From: Paenibacillus amylolyticus
Lineage (GTDB): Bacteria; Bacillota; Bacilli; Paenibacillales; Paenibacillaceae
Assembly: GCF_001570725.1 (NCBI RefSeq)
Contig: NZ_BCNV01000001.1
Span: 1,736,001 to 1,800,000, forward strand
DNA: 64,000 nucleotides
Reading direction: 5' to 3'
The first letter of the stretch is position 1. Each line of letters opens with the position of its first letter. Below are positions 36,096 through 46,132 of this stretch, piece after piece. A program made the position numbers and the translations under genes. A model generated the notes under the pieces. It was not told the origin of the DNA. It was given only the letters and a program-made list of their open reading frames with translations, and ran no database searches.

Positions 36096-36848
36096 ATGTC
36101 CAGTACGTTTTCATTTCGTTTTGAGAAAGTATCCACCAAAAAGGTTAGTGAATTCATTAGGGAACAACTGGAAGAAGCCATTATTTTGAAAGAATTAATG
36201 AGTGAAGAACAACTTCCAGCCGAGCGAGATCTGGCAGAGATCTTTAATGTAAGCCGCATTACGGTTCGCGAGGCACTTTCCTCACTGGAAGATAAAGGAT
36301 TGATTGAGAAACGGGTGGGTGCCAAAGGTGGAACGTTTGTACTGCCTCTGACAGCCAATTCGCATAAACGGACCAGAGAAGAAATTAAACGAGATTGGGC
36401 ACAGATGCTGAAGGTGTTTGAATATCGAACCATCATCGAGCCGGAGGGGGCTTTTCTGGCTGCTGAGCGGATCACCGCAGGCGAACTGGAGCTGCTTGAG
36501 GGCTATATGGAACAAAGTATAGAGCCAGATTGTACAAGGGAATGGTTCAGGGCGCTGGATGTGAAATTTCATCTGACGATTGCCAAAGCGTCAGGGAATC
36601 CATATTGCGAGAGAGCCGTCAGACAGATCCGGACCAAAATTAATCCGGCGCTGGATTTGATGCCTTATGATGACCGGATACGTACCGTCAACTACGGTGT
36701 ACATATGGAGATTCTTGAAGCACTGAAAGCACATGACAGTATTAGGTCCCGGGAGACGATGAAAAGACATATCGAATTCTCGGCTGACGCGATCTATGCC
36801 CGTTTGGTTTCTGAATCGGACGAAAATGAAGGGAATGACAGCGAATGA
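36096..36848 (+). CDS. FadR-type GntR regulator of the peptide-use operon
   Basis: 250 residues. The winged helix ([22 protein letters not shown]) is followed by an all-helical FCD domain with [17 protein letters not shown] and conserved His residues ([24 protein letters not shown]) that usually bind metal and ligand. GGAGTG precedes ATG 36096. It overlaps the next gene by 4 bases (ATGA). Confidence 0.9.
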   Translation: MSSTFSFRFEKVSTKKVSEFIREQLEEAIILKELMSEEQLPAERDLAEIFNVSRITVREALSSLEDKGLIEKRVGAKGGTFVLPLTANSHKRTREEIKRDWAQMLKVFEYRTIIEPEGAFLAAERITAGELELLEGYMEQSIEPDCTREWFRALDVKFHLTIAKASGNPYCERAVRQIRTKINPALDLMPYDDRIRTVNYGVHMEILEALKAHDSIRSRETMKRHIEFSADAIYARLVSESDENEGNDSE

Positions 36849-38056
36849 ATCATTCAGAACTAATACAGCTGGCTCAGCCACTACAAGCCCAGTTAAGCGC
36901 CTGGCGCAGAGATTTGCATCGCCATCCGGAAATCGGCTACGAGGAGCATCGCACATCTGCTATCGTAGCTGAGCATCTGGAAAACCTGGGGCTGGAAGTT
37001 ACACGCAATGTGGGACAGACCGGGGTTACAGGCCTGCTTCGCGGAGAGACAGATGGACCAACCTTTGCCTTGCGCGCGGACATGGATGCCCTGCCAATCC
37101 AGGATCAGAAAGCGGTGGAATACCGCTCGCAAGTGGAAGGCAAAGCGCATCTGTGTGGACACGACGCTCATACCTCCATCCTGATGGGTGCAGCTCAGCT
37201 GCTTACCGGCCTTGGAAGACCGAAATCAGGCAACATCAAATTCATTTTCCAGCCAGCAGAAGAGGGACTTGCAGGGGCAAGAGCCATGATCCAGGACGGA
37301 GTTCTGGAGAATCCGAAGGTTGATGCCATCGCAGGATTACACATGACACCTGGACAGAACACGGGAACATTGGGTGTAAGTCAGGGCGTTGCGTTCGCAT
37401 CAGCTGATCCCTTGATTATCAAGGTCTTCGGCAAGGGTGGCCACGCAGCTCGTCCGCATGAGGGCATCGATGCGATTGCGGTATCTGCTCAGGTCATCAC
37501 CGCATTGCAAAATATCGTCAGTCGCATGGTCGATCCGCTTGAACCCGCTGTAGTCACGATTGGCAAAATCACCGGAGGTTATATGGGAACAGCCATCGCC
37601 CCGGAAGTGGAGATGATCGGTACGGTTCGTACACTCTCACCTGCCATTCGTGAGCGGATGCCAGCTTTGATCGAACAGGTTGTTAAAGGGGTCTGTGATT
37701 CTTTCGGTGCAGGATACGAAGTTGTCTACGGCGATGGATACCCTGTTGTCGTGAATGATCTCGGTATGGTTGACCTGCTAACAGAGACCTGTGATCAGGT
37801 TAATGCGGAGAAGGGTTGGAATTATATCAAACCCTCCACAGGGGGCGAGGATTTCGCTTTTTATTGTGAGCAGGTTCCGGGTGTGTTTTTCAGACTAGGA
37901 TCTGGGAATGATGAGGAACGTACTCGTTATCCACTTCACCATCCCATGTTTGATCTCGATGAGACAGCAATGCCTTATGGTGTGGGCATGTTGTCTGCAG
38001 TAGCACTTGAATTTTTGGCAAGGAATACAACTTCTGAGGGGGAGCAATCACAATGA
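36845..38056 (+). CDS. M20-family amidohydrolase/peptidase
   Basis: 403 residues. [10 protein letters not shown], the RADMDALPI strand with its metal-ligand Asp, and the [15 protein letters not shown] motif are hallmarks of IAA-amino acid/hippurate hydrolase-like M20D enzymes. These remove acyl groups from N-acyl amino acids or split small peptides in the cytoplasm. It overlaps the regulator before and the binding protein after by 4 bases each, indicating tight coupling. Confidence 0.9.
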   Translation: MNHSELIQLAQPLQAQLSAWRRDLHRHPEIGYEEHRTSAIVAEHLENLGLEVTRNVGQTGVTGLLRGETDGPTFALRADMDALPIQDQKAVEYRSQVEGKAHLCGHDAHTSILMGAAQLLTGLGRPKSGNIKFIFQPAEEGLAGARAMIQDGVLENPKVDAIAGLHMTPGQNTGTLGVSQGVAFASADPLIIKVFGKGGHAARPHEGIDAIAVSAQVITALQNIVSRMVDPLEPAVVTIGKITGGYMGTAIAPEVEMIGTVRTLSPAIRERMPALIEQVVKGVCDSFGAGYEVVYGDGYPVVVNDLGMVDLLTETCDQVNAEKGWNYIKPSTGGEDFAFYCEQVPGVFFRLGSGNDEERTRYPLHHPMFDLDETAMPYGVGMLSAVALEFLARNTTSEGEQSQ

Positions 38057-39618
38057 AAAAAAGACAATGGACAGGCATGTGGATCACGTTACTGGCAGTC
38101 GTAATGGTACTCAGCGCTTGCGGAGGAAAAACGACAAGCACGAATGATGGTGCCTCAACAGAAGGAACGGGCAGTGGAAGCGCAAGTACAACACTGACCA
38201 TTGCTGCAGCAACAGACATCGAGAGTTTCGATCCGCACAACAACAACAATACATCCAGTGAAGCGGTACTGGTCAACGTTTTCGATTATCTGATCAAAAA
38301 CGACAGTGAACAGAAGAAAGTTGCAGGACTTGCGACATCATGGGATCAGGTAGACGATACAACATGGAGATTTAAGCTGCGTGAAGGCGTGACCTTCCAC
38401 AATGGCGATCCATTTACTTCGGCAGATGTAAAATACACGCTGGAGCGCGTAGCCAAGGACGAGACACTGAAACAAAACAGCTATTTCAAAAATATTGTAG
38501 AAGTTAAAGTGGTGGATGACTATACCGTAGACATTATTACGGATGGCCCAGATCCATTGCTCCTGAATCGTTTGTCCAAAATGGGAGCAGGCATTCTGCC
38601 GGCAAAATATATTGCAGACAACGGTTTTGATGCTTTCCTGAAACAACCGGTTGGAACAGGCCCTTACAAGTTCAGTAAATGGACGAAAGATGATCGTGTG
38701 GAACTGGTGAAAAACGAGAGCTACTTCGATGGAGAACCAAAATGGAATGAAGTGGTATTCCGCGTTATTCCTGAAGCCTCCACACGTGTATCCGAATTGC
38801 TTGCTGGTGGTGTAGATGTGGCGTCTTCCATTCCGTCCACTGATATTGCCCGGATCGAAGGCGAAGCAGATAAGAAGATTGTCAAAGCCCCAATCCAGCG
38901 TGTGCTTCAGTTGATCTTCCGTCAGACAGAAGGTAGCATCACGGCTGATCCGAAAGTACGTGAAGCGATTGACCTGGCTATCGACAAACAAGGAATCGTG
39001 GACAGCATTGCCGGCGGAGCAGGTATCGTAACTCGCACATCCGTAACGCCGGGCAACTTCGGTGCTGATCCTTCATTGTACAAAACTTCACTTTATGACC
39101 AGGAAAAAGCAAAACAGCTCCTGCAAGAAGCTGGCTATGCAGAAGGTGAAGCAGAGATGACGATCTCGGTTTCCGCACAGTACAAAGAACAGGCTGAAGT
39201 TGTTGCAGCGATGCTCGAACAAGCCGGATTCAAAGTTAACCTGGATGTCCTTGAAGCAAGTGCATTCAGTGAACGTTACAGCTCCAAATCATTCAAAGAA
39301 ATCTTCATGATCGGTATTGGTAATTCCTTGTTCGATGCTTCGAATAACTACAATCGTTATATGTTGGAAGAAGCAAAAGGCGAATCGGATTATAACAATC
39401 CTGAAGTAGAAAAACTGCTTCAATCGGCATTGGTGAACATGGACCCTGCAGCTCGTGAGAAAGAATATCAACAAGTACAACAGATCTTCTCCGAAGAGCG
39501 CCCAGCTGTATATCTGTATCAAATGGAAGGTGTGTACGGAACGAATGCTAAAGTGAACTTCGCGCCGCGCAGTGACGAGATGTTCTATGCTGACGAGATT
39601 ACACCTGTTGCACAGTAA
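38053..39618 (+). CDS. Peptide-binding lipoprotein (SBP_bac_5)
   Basis: 521 residues. Lipobox VLSACGG with Cys23, then the family 5 fold with the signature TWRFKLREGVTFHNGDPFTSADV and GTGPYKF. Family 5 proteins bind di- and oligopeptides, nickel or some sugars; the peptidase neighbours favour peptides. Start ATG 38053 overlaps the M20 stop. Confidence 0.9.
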   Translation: MKKRQWTGMWITLLAVVMVLSACGGKTTSTNDGASTEGTGSGSASTTLTIAAATDIESFDPHNNNNTSSEAVLVNVFDYLIKNDSEQKKVAGLATSWDQVDDTTWRFKLREGVTFHNGDPFTSADVKYTLERVAKDETLKQNSYFKNIVEVKVVDDYTVDIITDGPDPLLLNRLSKMGAGILPAKYIADNGFDAFLKQPVGTGPYKFSKWTKDDRVELVKNESYFDGEPKWNEVVFRVIPEASTRVSELLAGGVDVASSIPSTDIARIEGEADKKIVKAPIQRVLQLIFRQTEGSITADPKVREAIDLAIDKQGIVDSIAGGAGIVTRTSVTPGNFGADPSLYKTSLYDQEKAKQLLQEAGYAEGEAEMTISVSAQYKEQAEVVAAMLEQAGFKVNLDVLEASAFSERYSSKSFKEIFMIGIGNSLFDASNNYNRYMLEEAKGESDYNNPEVEKLLQSALVNMDPAAREKEYQQVQQIFSEERPAVYLYQMEGVYGTNAKVNFAPRSDEMFYADEITPVAQ

Positions 39619-39658
39619 CATCGAGTATAATAACCGGTCATTGAAAAGTTAAGGCCGT

Positions 39659-39701
39659 GAACGGCAGGGACTGGATAACCATGTTCCTGCCGTTCTTTTT
39701 T
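39659..39701 (+). terminator. Attenuator-type terminator between binding protein and permease
   Basis: GAACGGCAGGGAC pairs with GTTCCTGCCGTTC around an 11-nt loop, then seven T. It lies inside the operon, so partial read-through is expected to set a high binding-protein to permease ratio. Confidence 0.75.
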
Positions 39702-39721
39702 AAAAGGGAGGTGAACAAGGA

Positions 39722-40639
39722 ATGGGCAAATACGTACTTAAGTCATTACTACAGATCATTCCGGTGCTGTTCATTGTTTCATTAATTGTGTTCATTTTGG
39801 TTCGAGTTACCGGTGATCCGGTTGCGCTAATGTTGCCCGAAACGGCTACCGCTGAAGATCGTGCTGTCTTGACGCAGGCACTCGGTTTGGACCAGCCTTT
39901 ATATACGCAATACGTGAAGTTTCTGGGCAGTGCGTTACAGGGAGACTTTGGTCAGTCTTTTCGCTACAATCAGCCTGCATTAGAGCTTGTGCTGGAGAGA
40001 TTGCCTGCTAGCTTCGAACTGGCGGTAGCCGCCATGTTCTTTGCCGTGTTGATGGCTGTGCCACTTGGTGTCATTTCAGCTGTCAAACGTAATACGTTTA
40101 CCGATCTCATCATTTCCGGGATATCCGTCATTGGTAAGGCGATGCCAAACTTCTGGATGGGGATTATGCTTATCCTCTTGTTCTCCGTCATGTTGGGGGT
40201 ATTGCCTGTCTCTGGTCGTGGAGGATTGTCACATCTGATCTTGCCGGCATTTACGCTTGGCGTCGGACTGGCCGCGCAGATGACCCGGCTGATTCGCTCC
40301 AGCATGCTGGAGATTCTGAACCAGGACTATATTCGAACAGCCCGTAGCAAAGGGCTAGGCCGGATGGTTGTCATTGTGAAACATGCGTTTCGGAATGGAC
40401 TGATTCCAGTCGTAACGATTATGAGTTTGCAGTTTACAAGTCTGATCGGGGGAACCTTGATTACGGAAACGGTATTCTCTTGGCCTGGACTGGGTCAATT
40501 GCTGGTCGTTGCAGTCAACACACATGATATGGCGATCGTGCAGGCAGCAGTGTTTGTCATTGCGGTTATCGTTGTAGTAACTAACATCTTGACGGATGTG
40601 GCCTACAGGCTACTTGATCCGCGCATCAAATACGACTAG
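39722..40639 (+). CDS. Dpp/Opp-type ABC permease (DppB type)
   Basis: 305 residues with six predicted helices. The N-terminal helix with LVRVTGDPVALMLPE and the later RTARSKGLG loop are typical of DppB/OppB permeases. AGGGAGGTGA lies upstream of ATG 39722. Confidence 0.9.
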   Translation: MGKYVLKSLLQIIPVLFIVSLIVFILVRVTGDPVALMLPETATAEDRAVLTQALGLDQPLYTQYVKFLGSALQGDFGQSFRYNQPALELVLERLPASFELAVAAMFFAVLMAVPLGVISAVKRNTFTDLIISGISVIGKAMPNFWMGIMLILLFSVMLGVLPVSGRGGLSHLILPAFTLGVGLAAQMTRLIRSSMLEILNQDYIRTARSKGLGRMVVIVKHAFRNGLIPVVTIMSLQFTSLIGGTLITETVFSWPGLGQLLVVAVNTHDMAIVQAAVFVIAVIVVVTNILTDVAYRLLDPRIKYD

Positions 40640-40655
40640 AAGGAGGTGCAATCAT

Positions 40656-41585
40656 ATGACAGGCAGCAATGAAATGCCAATTCCGGGTACAGAACAGGAA
40701 CAAGACAATGGGCGTGCACCAACGGGATTTCGTTATATCTGGCAACAACTGATCATCAGCAAGACCGGAATGTTTGGTGCTGTGCTTGTATTGTTGGTTG
40801 TGTTAATTGCCATAGGTGCACCTCTATTAACGAGTCATGATCCGGCAGCGGTGAATCCGCTCAATCGACTTAAACCACCAGCATGGCTTGAGGGCGGAAC
40901 GGCCGAATACTGGCTCGGTACGGATAATCTGGGTAGAGACATGTGGAGCCGAATTGTATATGGTGCTCGGGTTTCCTTAATCGTGGGTATGGGTGCAGTG
41001 ATTGTGTCCGGAATCATTGGCGCGATTCTGGGGCTGGTATCCGGATTCTACGGGAAGTGGGTAGACGCTGTAATCATGCGTGTAGGTGATGCATTCATGG
41101 CGATTCCAACCATTCTGTTCATGCTCGTTGTGATGGCGATTGTTGGCCCGGGTATTACGACGCTGATCTTTGTCATCGGGGTGACGAACTGGGTTCCATT
41201 CACCCGTGTGGTAAGAAGTGAGGTCCTTAGTATCAAAGAGCGTGATTTTGTTCATGCGGCCAGATCGATTGGCGCGAAGAATGGCAGATTGATTCTCAAA
41301 CACATTTTGCCGAATATCCTTTCATCCTTTATCGTGATCTGCGGTATGAATGTGGGCACGACCATTATTATGGAAGCTTCACTCAGTTTCCTGGGTCTGG
41401 GTATCAAACCACCCGATGTATCCTGGGGAGGTATGCTCAGTGATGGCAGACAATACGTTGCAACAAGCTGGTGGGTCGCTACATTCCCGGGACTAGCCAT
41501 TACATTTACCGTACTCGGTGTTATTTTCCTTGGAGATTGGCTGCGTGATGTGCTTGATCCACGTACGGAGACAACCCAAAAATAA
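40656..41585 (+). CDS. Dpp/Opp-type ABC permease (DppC type)
   Basis: 309 residues. GTDNLGRDMWSRIVYGARVSL and FVHAARSIGAKNGRLI are DppC/OppC signatures. ATG 40656 has AAGGAGGTG upstream; the earlier in-frame ATG 40596 lies within the preceding gene. DppD/DppF ATPases are not encoded in this operon. Confidence 0.9.
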   Translation: MTGSNEMPIPGTEQEQDNGRAPTGFRYIWQQLIISKTGMFGAVLVLLVVLIAIGAPLLTSHDPAAVNPLNRLKPPAWLEGGTAEYWLGTDNLGRDMWSRIVYGARVSLIVGMGAVIVSGIIGAILGLVSGFYGKWVDAVIMRVGDAFMAIPTILFMLVVMAIVGPGITTLIFVIGVTNWVPFTRVVRSEVLSIKERDFVHAARSIGAKNGRLILKHILPNILSSFIVICGMNVGTTIIMEASLSFLGLGIKPPDVSWGGMLSDGRQYVATSWWVATFPGLAITFTVLGVIFLGDWLRDVLDPRTETTQK

Positions 41586-41606
41586 ACGGAGAAGGGAGCC
41601 ATCATT

Positions 41607-43625
41607 ATGAATCAAAGACCAATTATGCCGGAGGATCTGCTTCACTATCGTTGGATCAGTCAGCCGGTGATCAGTCCTAACGGACAAGTGGCTTATGTGG
41701 AACAGACCGTAGATCAGGATAAAAACGAATATAACACACAAATTCGAGGAATTTCCCTCGATGGTGATGAAGATATAGCACTTTCGGATGGAACGAAGGA
41801 TTCCTCACCTGCTTGGTCGCCGGATGGCACACAGCTCACATTTATTCGCTCAGTGGATGGTGGCAAAGGACTATGGACGCTCCATACAGATCAAAAAGAG
41901 CCGGTCATGCTGATACCTCCCGCACGTAAAATATTGAGTTATATCTGGTCGCCGAACGGGCAGTACATTGCGTTTACCAGCAAAGTGCAACCGGAGGACC
42001 AACAGAAGAAAGCCGAAACCCAACAGGAGTCTGCACCTGTGCTGCGAGGTAAAGTCTTCGAGCGTACAACGCCAAAGGCGGAAGGGGCCGGCTGGTGGGA
42101 TGGTCAATACAGCCATTTGTTTGTATATGAGATCAAGAGCGGGGAGATCACGCAGGTGACTTCCGGGCTATGGAATATCAGTGCTCCGGCATGGTCGCCA
42201 GATAGCCAGCACCTTTCCTTCATATCCAAGCAAGTGGAGGATGAAAAACTTGATGCAGACCTGTTGTACTTTACGGATGTATACAGCATTCGATTGGGAG
42301 AGAGTGATCTCTTCAAAGTGACGGATTCCAGTCTGGCGATTAGCCAGTTTTCCTATTCACCCGATGGACAGCAGTTGATCCTGATCGCCAGTGATCGCGT
42401 ATATGGAAGTGGGAGTCACAACAGGTTATATGCAGTCCCCGTTCATCGAGGTGTACCCAGGTCAATCGCACCGCAAGTAGATATGCAGATTGGTAATGCG
42501 GCGCTTGGAGATATGAAGTCGGCAGGTGGTTCACCTTCTCCTATTTCAGATGCCCATCATCCGGAACGTGGTGTATATGTGCTCGGAACGCATAACGGGA
42601 ATGTGGATGTGTATCGCATTGAAGAAAATGGGGCTTGTAAAGTGGTGACGGGTGCTGGTGAAAAGGATGTGTATCAGTATACCTTAACACCCGACGGTAC
42701 CTCGCTGGTTATCGCTGCATTGACTGCTGAACATCCTGGAGAGTTATATCGCGTGGATATCGCCAGTGGTGAAATGTTCAGACTCACCCGCCGAAATGAT
42801 GAATTCTTGGCTGAATTAGCTGTTAATGTACCTGTACGTATAGAGTTTACGTCTTCCGATGGATGGCCGATTCAAGGGTGGTTAGCTACATCGGCAGTAC
42901 GTTCATCCAATGGTAAGCTGCCACTGATTTTGCAAATTCATGGTGGACCTCACGCGATGTATACGGGAACATTCAGTCATGAGATGCAGACACTCGTTGC
43001 GCAAGGATACGCTGTGCTGTGGATCAATCCTCGCGGAAGCATAGGATACGGTCAGGAGTTTGCCAGAGCATGCCGTGGTGACTTTGCCGGAGGCGATTAC
43101 CGGGATCTGATGGAAGCTGTTGATTATGCCCTGGCTACATATGATTTCCTAGATGCATCACGTTTGGGTGTAGCGGGTGGCAGTTATGGCGGGGTGATGA
43201 CCAACTGGATCGTAGCGCATACACACCGTTTCAAGGCGGCTGTAACTCAGCGTTGCATCTCCAACTGGTTATCCATGTATGGAACGAGCGATATCGGAAT
43301 TTCCTATGTTCAGGGAGTCATTGGGGGGAATCCGGCAGAAAACGCTGAATTCCTGTGGTCCCGCTCACCTCTTGCCCATGCACATCACATTGAGACGCCA
43401 CTTCTGATTATGCACGGAGAGCAGGACTATCGGACACCGATTGCACAAGCGGAGGAATTATACACCACGCTAAAACGATACGGCAAAAAGACCAAACTGA
43501 TTCGTTACCCAGGCTCTAACCACAGTTTGCTCAAAAGTGGTAAACCTTCACTTCGAATCGATAGCTTCGAACAGGTGAATGCCTGGTTCAATCAGTATCT
43601 CGGCAATGAGGAGGGGGAGCAATGA
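41607..43625 (+). CDS. S9-family peptidase (acylaminoacyl/dipeptidyl peptidase type)
   Basis: 672 residues. An N-terminal seven-bladed beta-propeller (repeats like PAWSPDGTQLTFI) is followed by an alpha/beta-hydrolase domain with Ser526 in AGGSYGGVM, Asp607 in GEQDYRTP and His639 in GSNHSLL. No signal peptide, so cytoplasmic. It would cut peptides delivered by the importer encoded just upstream. It overlaps the following gene by 4 bases. Confidence 0.9.
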   Translation: MNQRPIMPEDLLHYRWISQPVISPNGQVAYVEQTVDQDKNEYNTQIRGISLDGDEDIALSDGTKDSSPAWSPDGTQLTFIRSVDGGKGLWTLHTDQKEPVMLIPPARKILSYIWSPNGQYIAFTSKVQPEDQQKKAETQQESAPVLRGKVFERTTPKAEGAGWWDGQYSHLFVYEIKSGEITQVTSGLWNISAPAWSPDSQHLSFISKQVEDEKLDADLLYFTDVYSIRLGESDLFKVTDSSLAISQFSYSPDGQQLILIASDRVYGSGSHNRLYAVPVHRGVPRSIAPQVDMQIGNAALGDMKSAGGSPSPISDAHHPERGVYVLGTHNGNVDVYRIEENGACKVVTGAGEKDVYQYTLTPDGTSLVIAALTAEHPGELYRVDIASGEMFRLTRRNDEFLAELAVNVPVRIEFTSSDGWPIQGWLATSAVRSSNGKLPLILQIHGGPHAMYTGTFSHEMQTLVAQGYAVLWINPRGSIGYGQEFARACRGDFAGGDYRDLMEAVDYALATYDFLDASRLGVAGGSYGGVMTNWIVAHTHRFKAAVTQRCISNWLSMYGTSDIGISYVQGVIGGNPAENAEFLWSRSPLAHAHHIETPLLIMHGEQDYRTPIAQAEELYTTLKRYGKKTKLIRYPGSNHSLLKSGKPSLRIDSFEQVNAWFNQYLGNEEGEQ

Positions 43626-44098
43626 GTCGAACTCAGCTGTCCATTCCTGTAGGGCTCCTTGTAGAGAATGTGCTGACAAGTGGGGTACCGAGAGAAGTAA
43701 TTATTGAATATTTACAACGTCGAGACTACTCCCAGTTGTTGCCTTTGGTTAAGGAACCCGCGATGGATTTCGATGAAAGACTACAGACAGCAACGGATAT
43801 CGGAGACGATTGGGAAAAAGCGATACGTCAAGGTTATGAGTTCAAGTTTCTGCATATTAACGGATTGAAACGATTGCTCGATTTCCGTTTTGACCGTAAG
43901 ATGGATCGGGATTATGTTCAAGATGAACTGTCACTGAAGCATATTCGTCTGACCGCACAAGAGATTGAACTGCTGCAATCGTTAATTGGCAGACAATGGC
44001 TCGTGCAAGTAGAAGAAACAGAGACAGCAGAAGAAGGCAGAACAAAGGACGAGTCATCCTCCCACCTTCCTGTCCGTATTCAATTAAAATTCCCATAA
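43622..44098 (+). CDS. Uncharacterised protein ending the peptide-use operon
   Basis: 158 residues, not recognised. It is soluble and mostly helical, with no signal peptide or Cys. It overlaps the S9 peptidase stop by ATGA, so translation is coupled. The C-terminal 30 residues are acidic/low complexity before a final basic strand (VRIQLKFP). The context suggests a role tied to the peptidase or importer, but nothing in the sequence shows it. Confidence 0.7.
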   Translation: MSRTQLSIPVGLLVENVLTSGVPREVIIEYLQRRDYSQLLPLVKEPAMDFDERLQTATDIGDDWEKAIRQGYEFKFLHINGLKRLLDFRFDRKMDRDYVQDELSLKHIRLTAQEIELLQSLIGRQWLVQVEETETAEEGRTKDESSSHLPVRIQLKFP

Positions 44099-44109
44099 TA
44101 GACCAGCAG

Positions 44110-44134
44110 AAGCCGCGATGATCGCGGCTTTTTT
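44110..44134 (+). terminator. Rho-independent terminator of the peptide-use operon
   Basis: AAGCCGCGAT and ATCGCGGCTT form a perfect stem with a one-base centre, followed by six T. Confidence 0.9.
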
Positions 44135-44174
44135 GGTATGTACAGGTAGAAATGTAGACGACTTAAATCAAAAG

Positions 44175-44203
44175 TTGAAATCGGACTTCGTATGATTTAT
44201 ATT
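44175..44203 (+). promoter_or_regulatory. Promoter of the Asp23-like gene
   Basis: TTGAAA, 17 nt, TATATT, about 58 bases before the ATG. Confidence 0.6.
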
Positions 44204-44260
44204 TATATTAAATGATATTATTATCTATCAAAAATACAGGCGTAAAAAGGGGGCCCTAGG

Positions 44261-44623
44261 ATGTCCATTCAAAATGTTCTGGGAAAAATTCAAATATCGG
44301 ATGATGTGATCTCCAAAATTGTCGGCAAGATCGCGAATACCACGAGTGAGATTTCCTCCATGTCGACAGGACTTGTAGAAGGCATCACCAAAAAGTGGAG
44401 CGGCAAAAGTCTGCAAAATGGCATTGCCATCCGCAAGGTAGAATCCAGACTGGAGATAAACTTAAAGGTTGTCGTTTGTTATGGTACAAAAGTGCATGAA
44501 GTTTGCAGGGAATTACAAAACAATGTGAGAGTGCATGTGGAACAGCTGACCGGATTAACCATTGATACGGTGAATGTGATCGTTGAGGGGTTATCATTTA
44601 ACCAACCTGCTGCCAAGCTTTAA
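44261..44623 (+). CDS. Asp23/Gls24-family envelope stress protein
   Basis: 120 residues. ISDDVISKIVGKIANTT at the start and the VRVHVEQLTGLTIDTVNVIVEG end are the Asp23/Gls24 pattern. Family members are membrane-associated cytoplasmic proteins linked to cell-envelope stress. AAAAGGGGG precedes ATG 44261. Confidence 0.85.
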   Translation: MSIQNVLGKIQISDDVISKIVGKIANTTSEISSMSTGLVEGITKKWSGKSLQNGIAIRKVESRLEINLKVVVCYGTKVHEVCRELQNNVRVHVEQLTGLTIDTVNVIVEGLSFNQPAAKL

Positions 44624-44655
44624 TCCAATTTCAGCTACCTAGAGGAGTGACAGCG

Positions 44656-45264
44656 ATGAATAAGATTTCCATTATAAAAGCCAGTCCACAATCTTTAGTC
44701 GGCGGGCAACTAAATCAGATGGCACTTGAATATATGGCATATTCGCTTGCAGGTACCAAGGATAAAGGCATTATAGAAAAAACATTTAACAAGTTATGGC
44801 GCTCGAATCAGAACCGATTCAGTCACCAATACGCTTATGAAGCCAAAATGGGTAGCCAAACGCTGGGTATGATCATGTGTTATCCGACCACCATAATGAA
44901 CAAACTCGCTTTGCCAACGTTCTCCAAGCTGTATGAACTTCGGAAATGGAGCCTGATCAAGTATAATCTTCAACATTGGAAAGAGTTCTACTCCATGGTG
45001 ACATTGAAAGAAGCGGAGAACGACGAGTACCATATTGGAACATTGGCTACATTGCCTGAAAGCAGAGGGCTTGGCGTGGGGACGCAGCTCATTCAATTTG
45101 CCGAACAGCAAGCTTTAGTACAAGGTCTATCCAAATCTTCGCTCACGGTTAAAAAGGAAAATGCACGGGCTATCCAACTGTATGAACGTTTGGGATACCA
45201 AAGAGTTGGGGAAATCAATAAACCTGCGCTATCCCTGTACCGGATGTCCAAAATACTGGTGTAG
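44656..45264 (+). CDS. GNAT-family N-acetyltransferase
   Basis: 202 residues. The acetyl-CoA binding motif is LATLPESRGLGVGTQLIQFAE and the terminal AIQLYERLGYQRV is typical. GAGGAG precedes ATG 44656; the in-frame GTG 44647 lies inside that site. It is 32 bases after the Asp23-like gene and likely cotranscribed. Confidence 0.85.
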   Translation: MNKISIIKASPQSLVGGQLNQMALEYMAYSLAGTKDKGIIEKTFNKLWRSNQNRFSHQYAYEAKMGSQTLGMIMCYPTTIMNKLALPTFSKLYELRKWSLIKYNLQHWKEFYSMVTLKEAENDEYHIGTLATLPESRGLGVGTQLIQFAEQQALVQGLSKSSLTVKKENARAIQLYERLGYQRVGEINKPALSLYRMSKILV

Positions 45265-45343
45265 TGCTCTCTGAGAAGAATAGTGTAAACTTGAAGGTTC
45301 ACATACATAAGCCCGCATTGGAACAGTTAGGGGTGTGGGCTGG

Positions 45344-45369
45344 AGGGACGCTTTATGCGTCCCTTTTTT
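45344..45369 (+). terminator. Rho-independent terminator after the acetyltransferase
   Basis: AGGGACGC and GCGTCCCT pair around TTTAT and are followed by six T. Confidence 0.85.
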
Positions 45370-45508
45370 AGTTTTCAGAGATTTCCTCTAAAAAAAGTAA
45401 CTTGACTTTTGTGGGTGTTTAAGCAGGTACTTGACAGGGGTGTGGTATAGTATAAAAAGTTCTTTTAATGAAGAAAGACGGAGAAATATACAATGTGGGG
45501 TGTAACCA

Positions 45509-46114
45509 GTGTATCAATATAAGGATCAGGAATATGAAGCAGTACATTTTGAGGGACGCGATCTGAGATATGGAGAACTGATAAGCTGTGTTTTCAAACA
45601 GTGTACTTTCATGAACGCTTCTATGGAAGAAATCGAAACCAGTAACTGCCGTTTTATCGAGTGTGACTTCAAAGGAGCTTCGATGAATGGTTCGATTCAT
45701 ACGGAATCAGCTTTTGAAAACTGCACCTTCGGTGGTGCGAATCTCTTTGCTTCCAAATTCAGCTCTTGCAAGATGACAGGCTCGGATTTCTCGGGTGCGC
45801 AAATGGATGGCATTACACTAAGTCACGGTGATTGGTCTTATACGAATCTGAGACATACCCGATTAGGCAAACAGGATTTGCGAGGAATTCGTTTCTATGA
45901 AGCTGACTTTACAGATACGGATTTCACCAAAGCGGATTTGAGAGACTGTGACCTTACCAGAGTCGTATTGAGCAGAGCCAAGCTGCAAGGGGCCGATCTA
46001 AGAGGGGCTAACCTGGAAGGCATCGATCTGAAATCACTGGATATCAAAGGCGTACGTTTGGATCGCGAACAAGCCGTTCTGTTTGCACGCTCTTATGGTG
46101 CGAAAGTAGACTAA
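45509..46114 (+). CDS. Pentapeptide-repeat protein
   Basis: 201 residues made of A(D/N)LxX-type repeats (for example FTDTDFTKADLRDCDLTRV and GADLRGANLEGIDL), forming a right-handed quadrilateral beta-helix. Some such proteins protect DNA gyrase from quinolones (Qnr type), most have unknown roles. GTG 45509 with GGGGTG upstream; an overlapping ATG at 45493 stops early. Confidence 0.85.
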   Translation: MYQYKDQEYEAVHFEGRDLRYGELISCVFKQCTFMNASMEEIETSNCRFIECDFKGASMNGSIHTESAFENCTFGGANLFASKFSSCKMTGSDFSGAQMDGITLSHGDWSYTNLRHTRLGKQDLRGIRFYEADFTDTDFTKADLRDCDLTRVVLSRAKLQGADLRGANLEGIDLKSLDIKGVRLDREQAVLFARSYGAKVD

Positions 46115-46132
46115 TCATACTTCGATGCCTGT

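Noticed and set aside
45431..45460. TTGACA plus TATAAA before the pentapeptide-repeat gene as a promoter
   Set aside because: The spacer is only 14 nt; TATAGT is even closer. A promoter is likely in the area but the boxes cannot be fixed.
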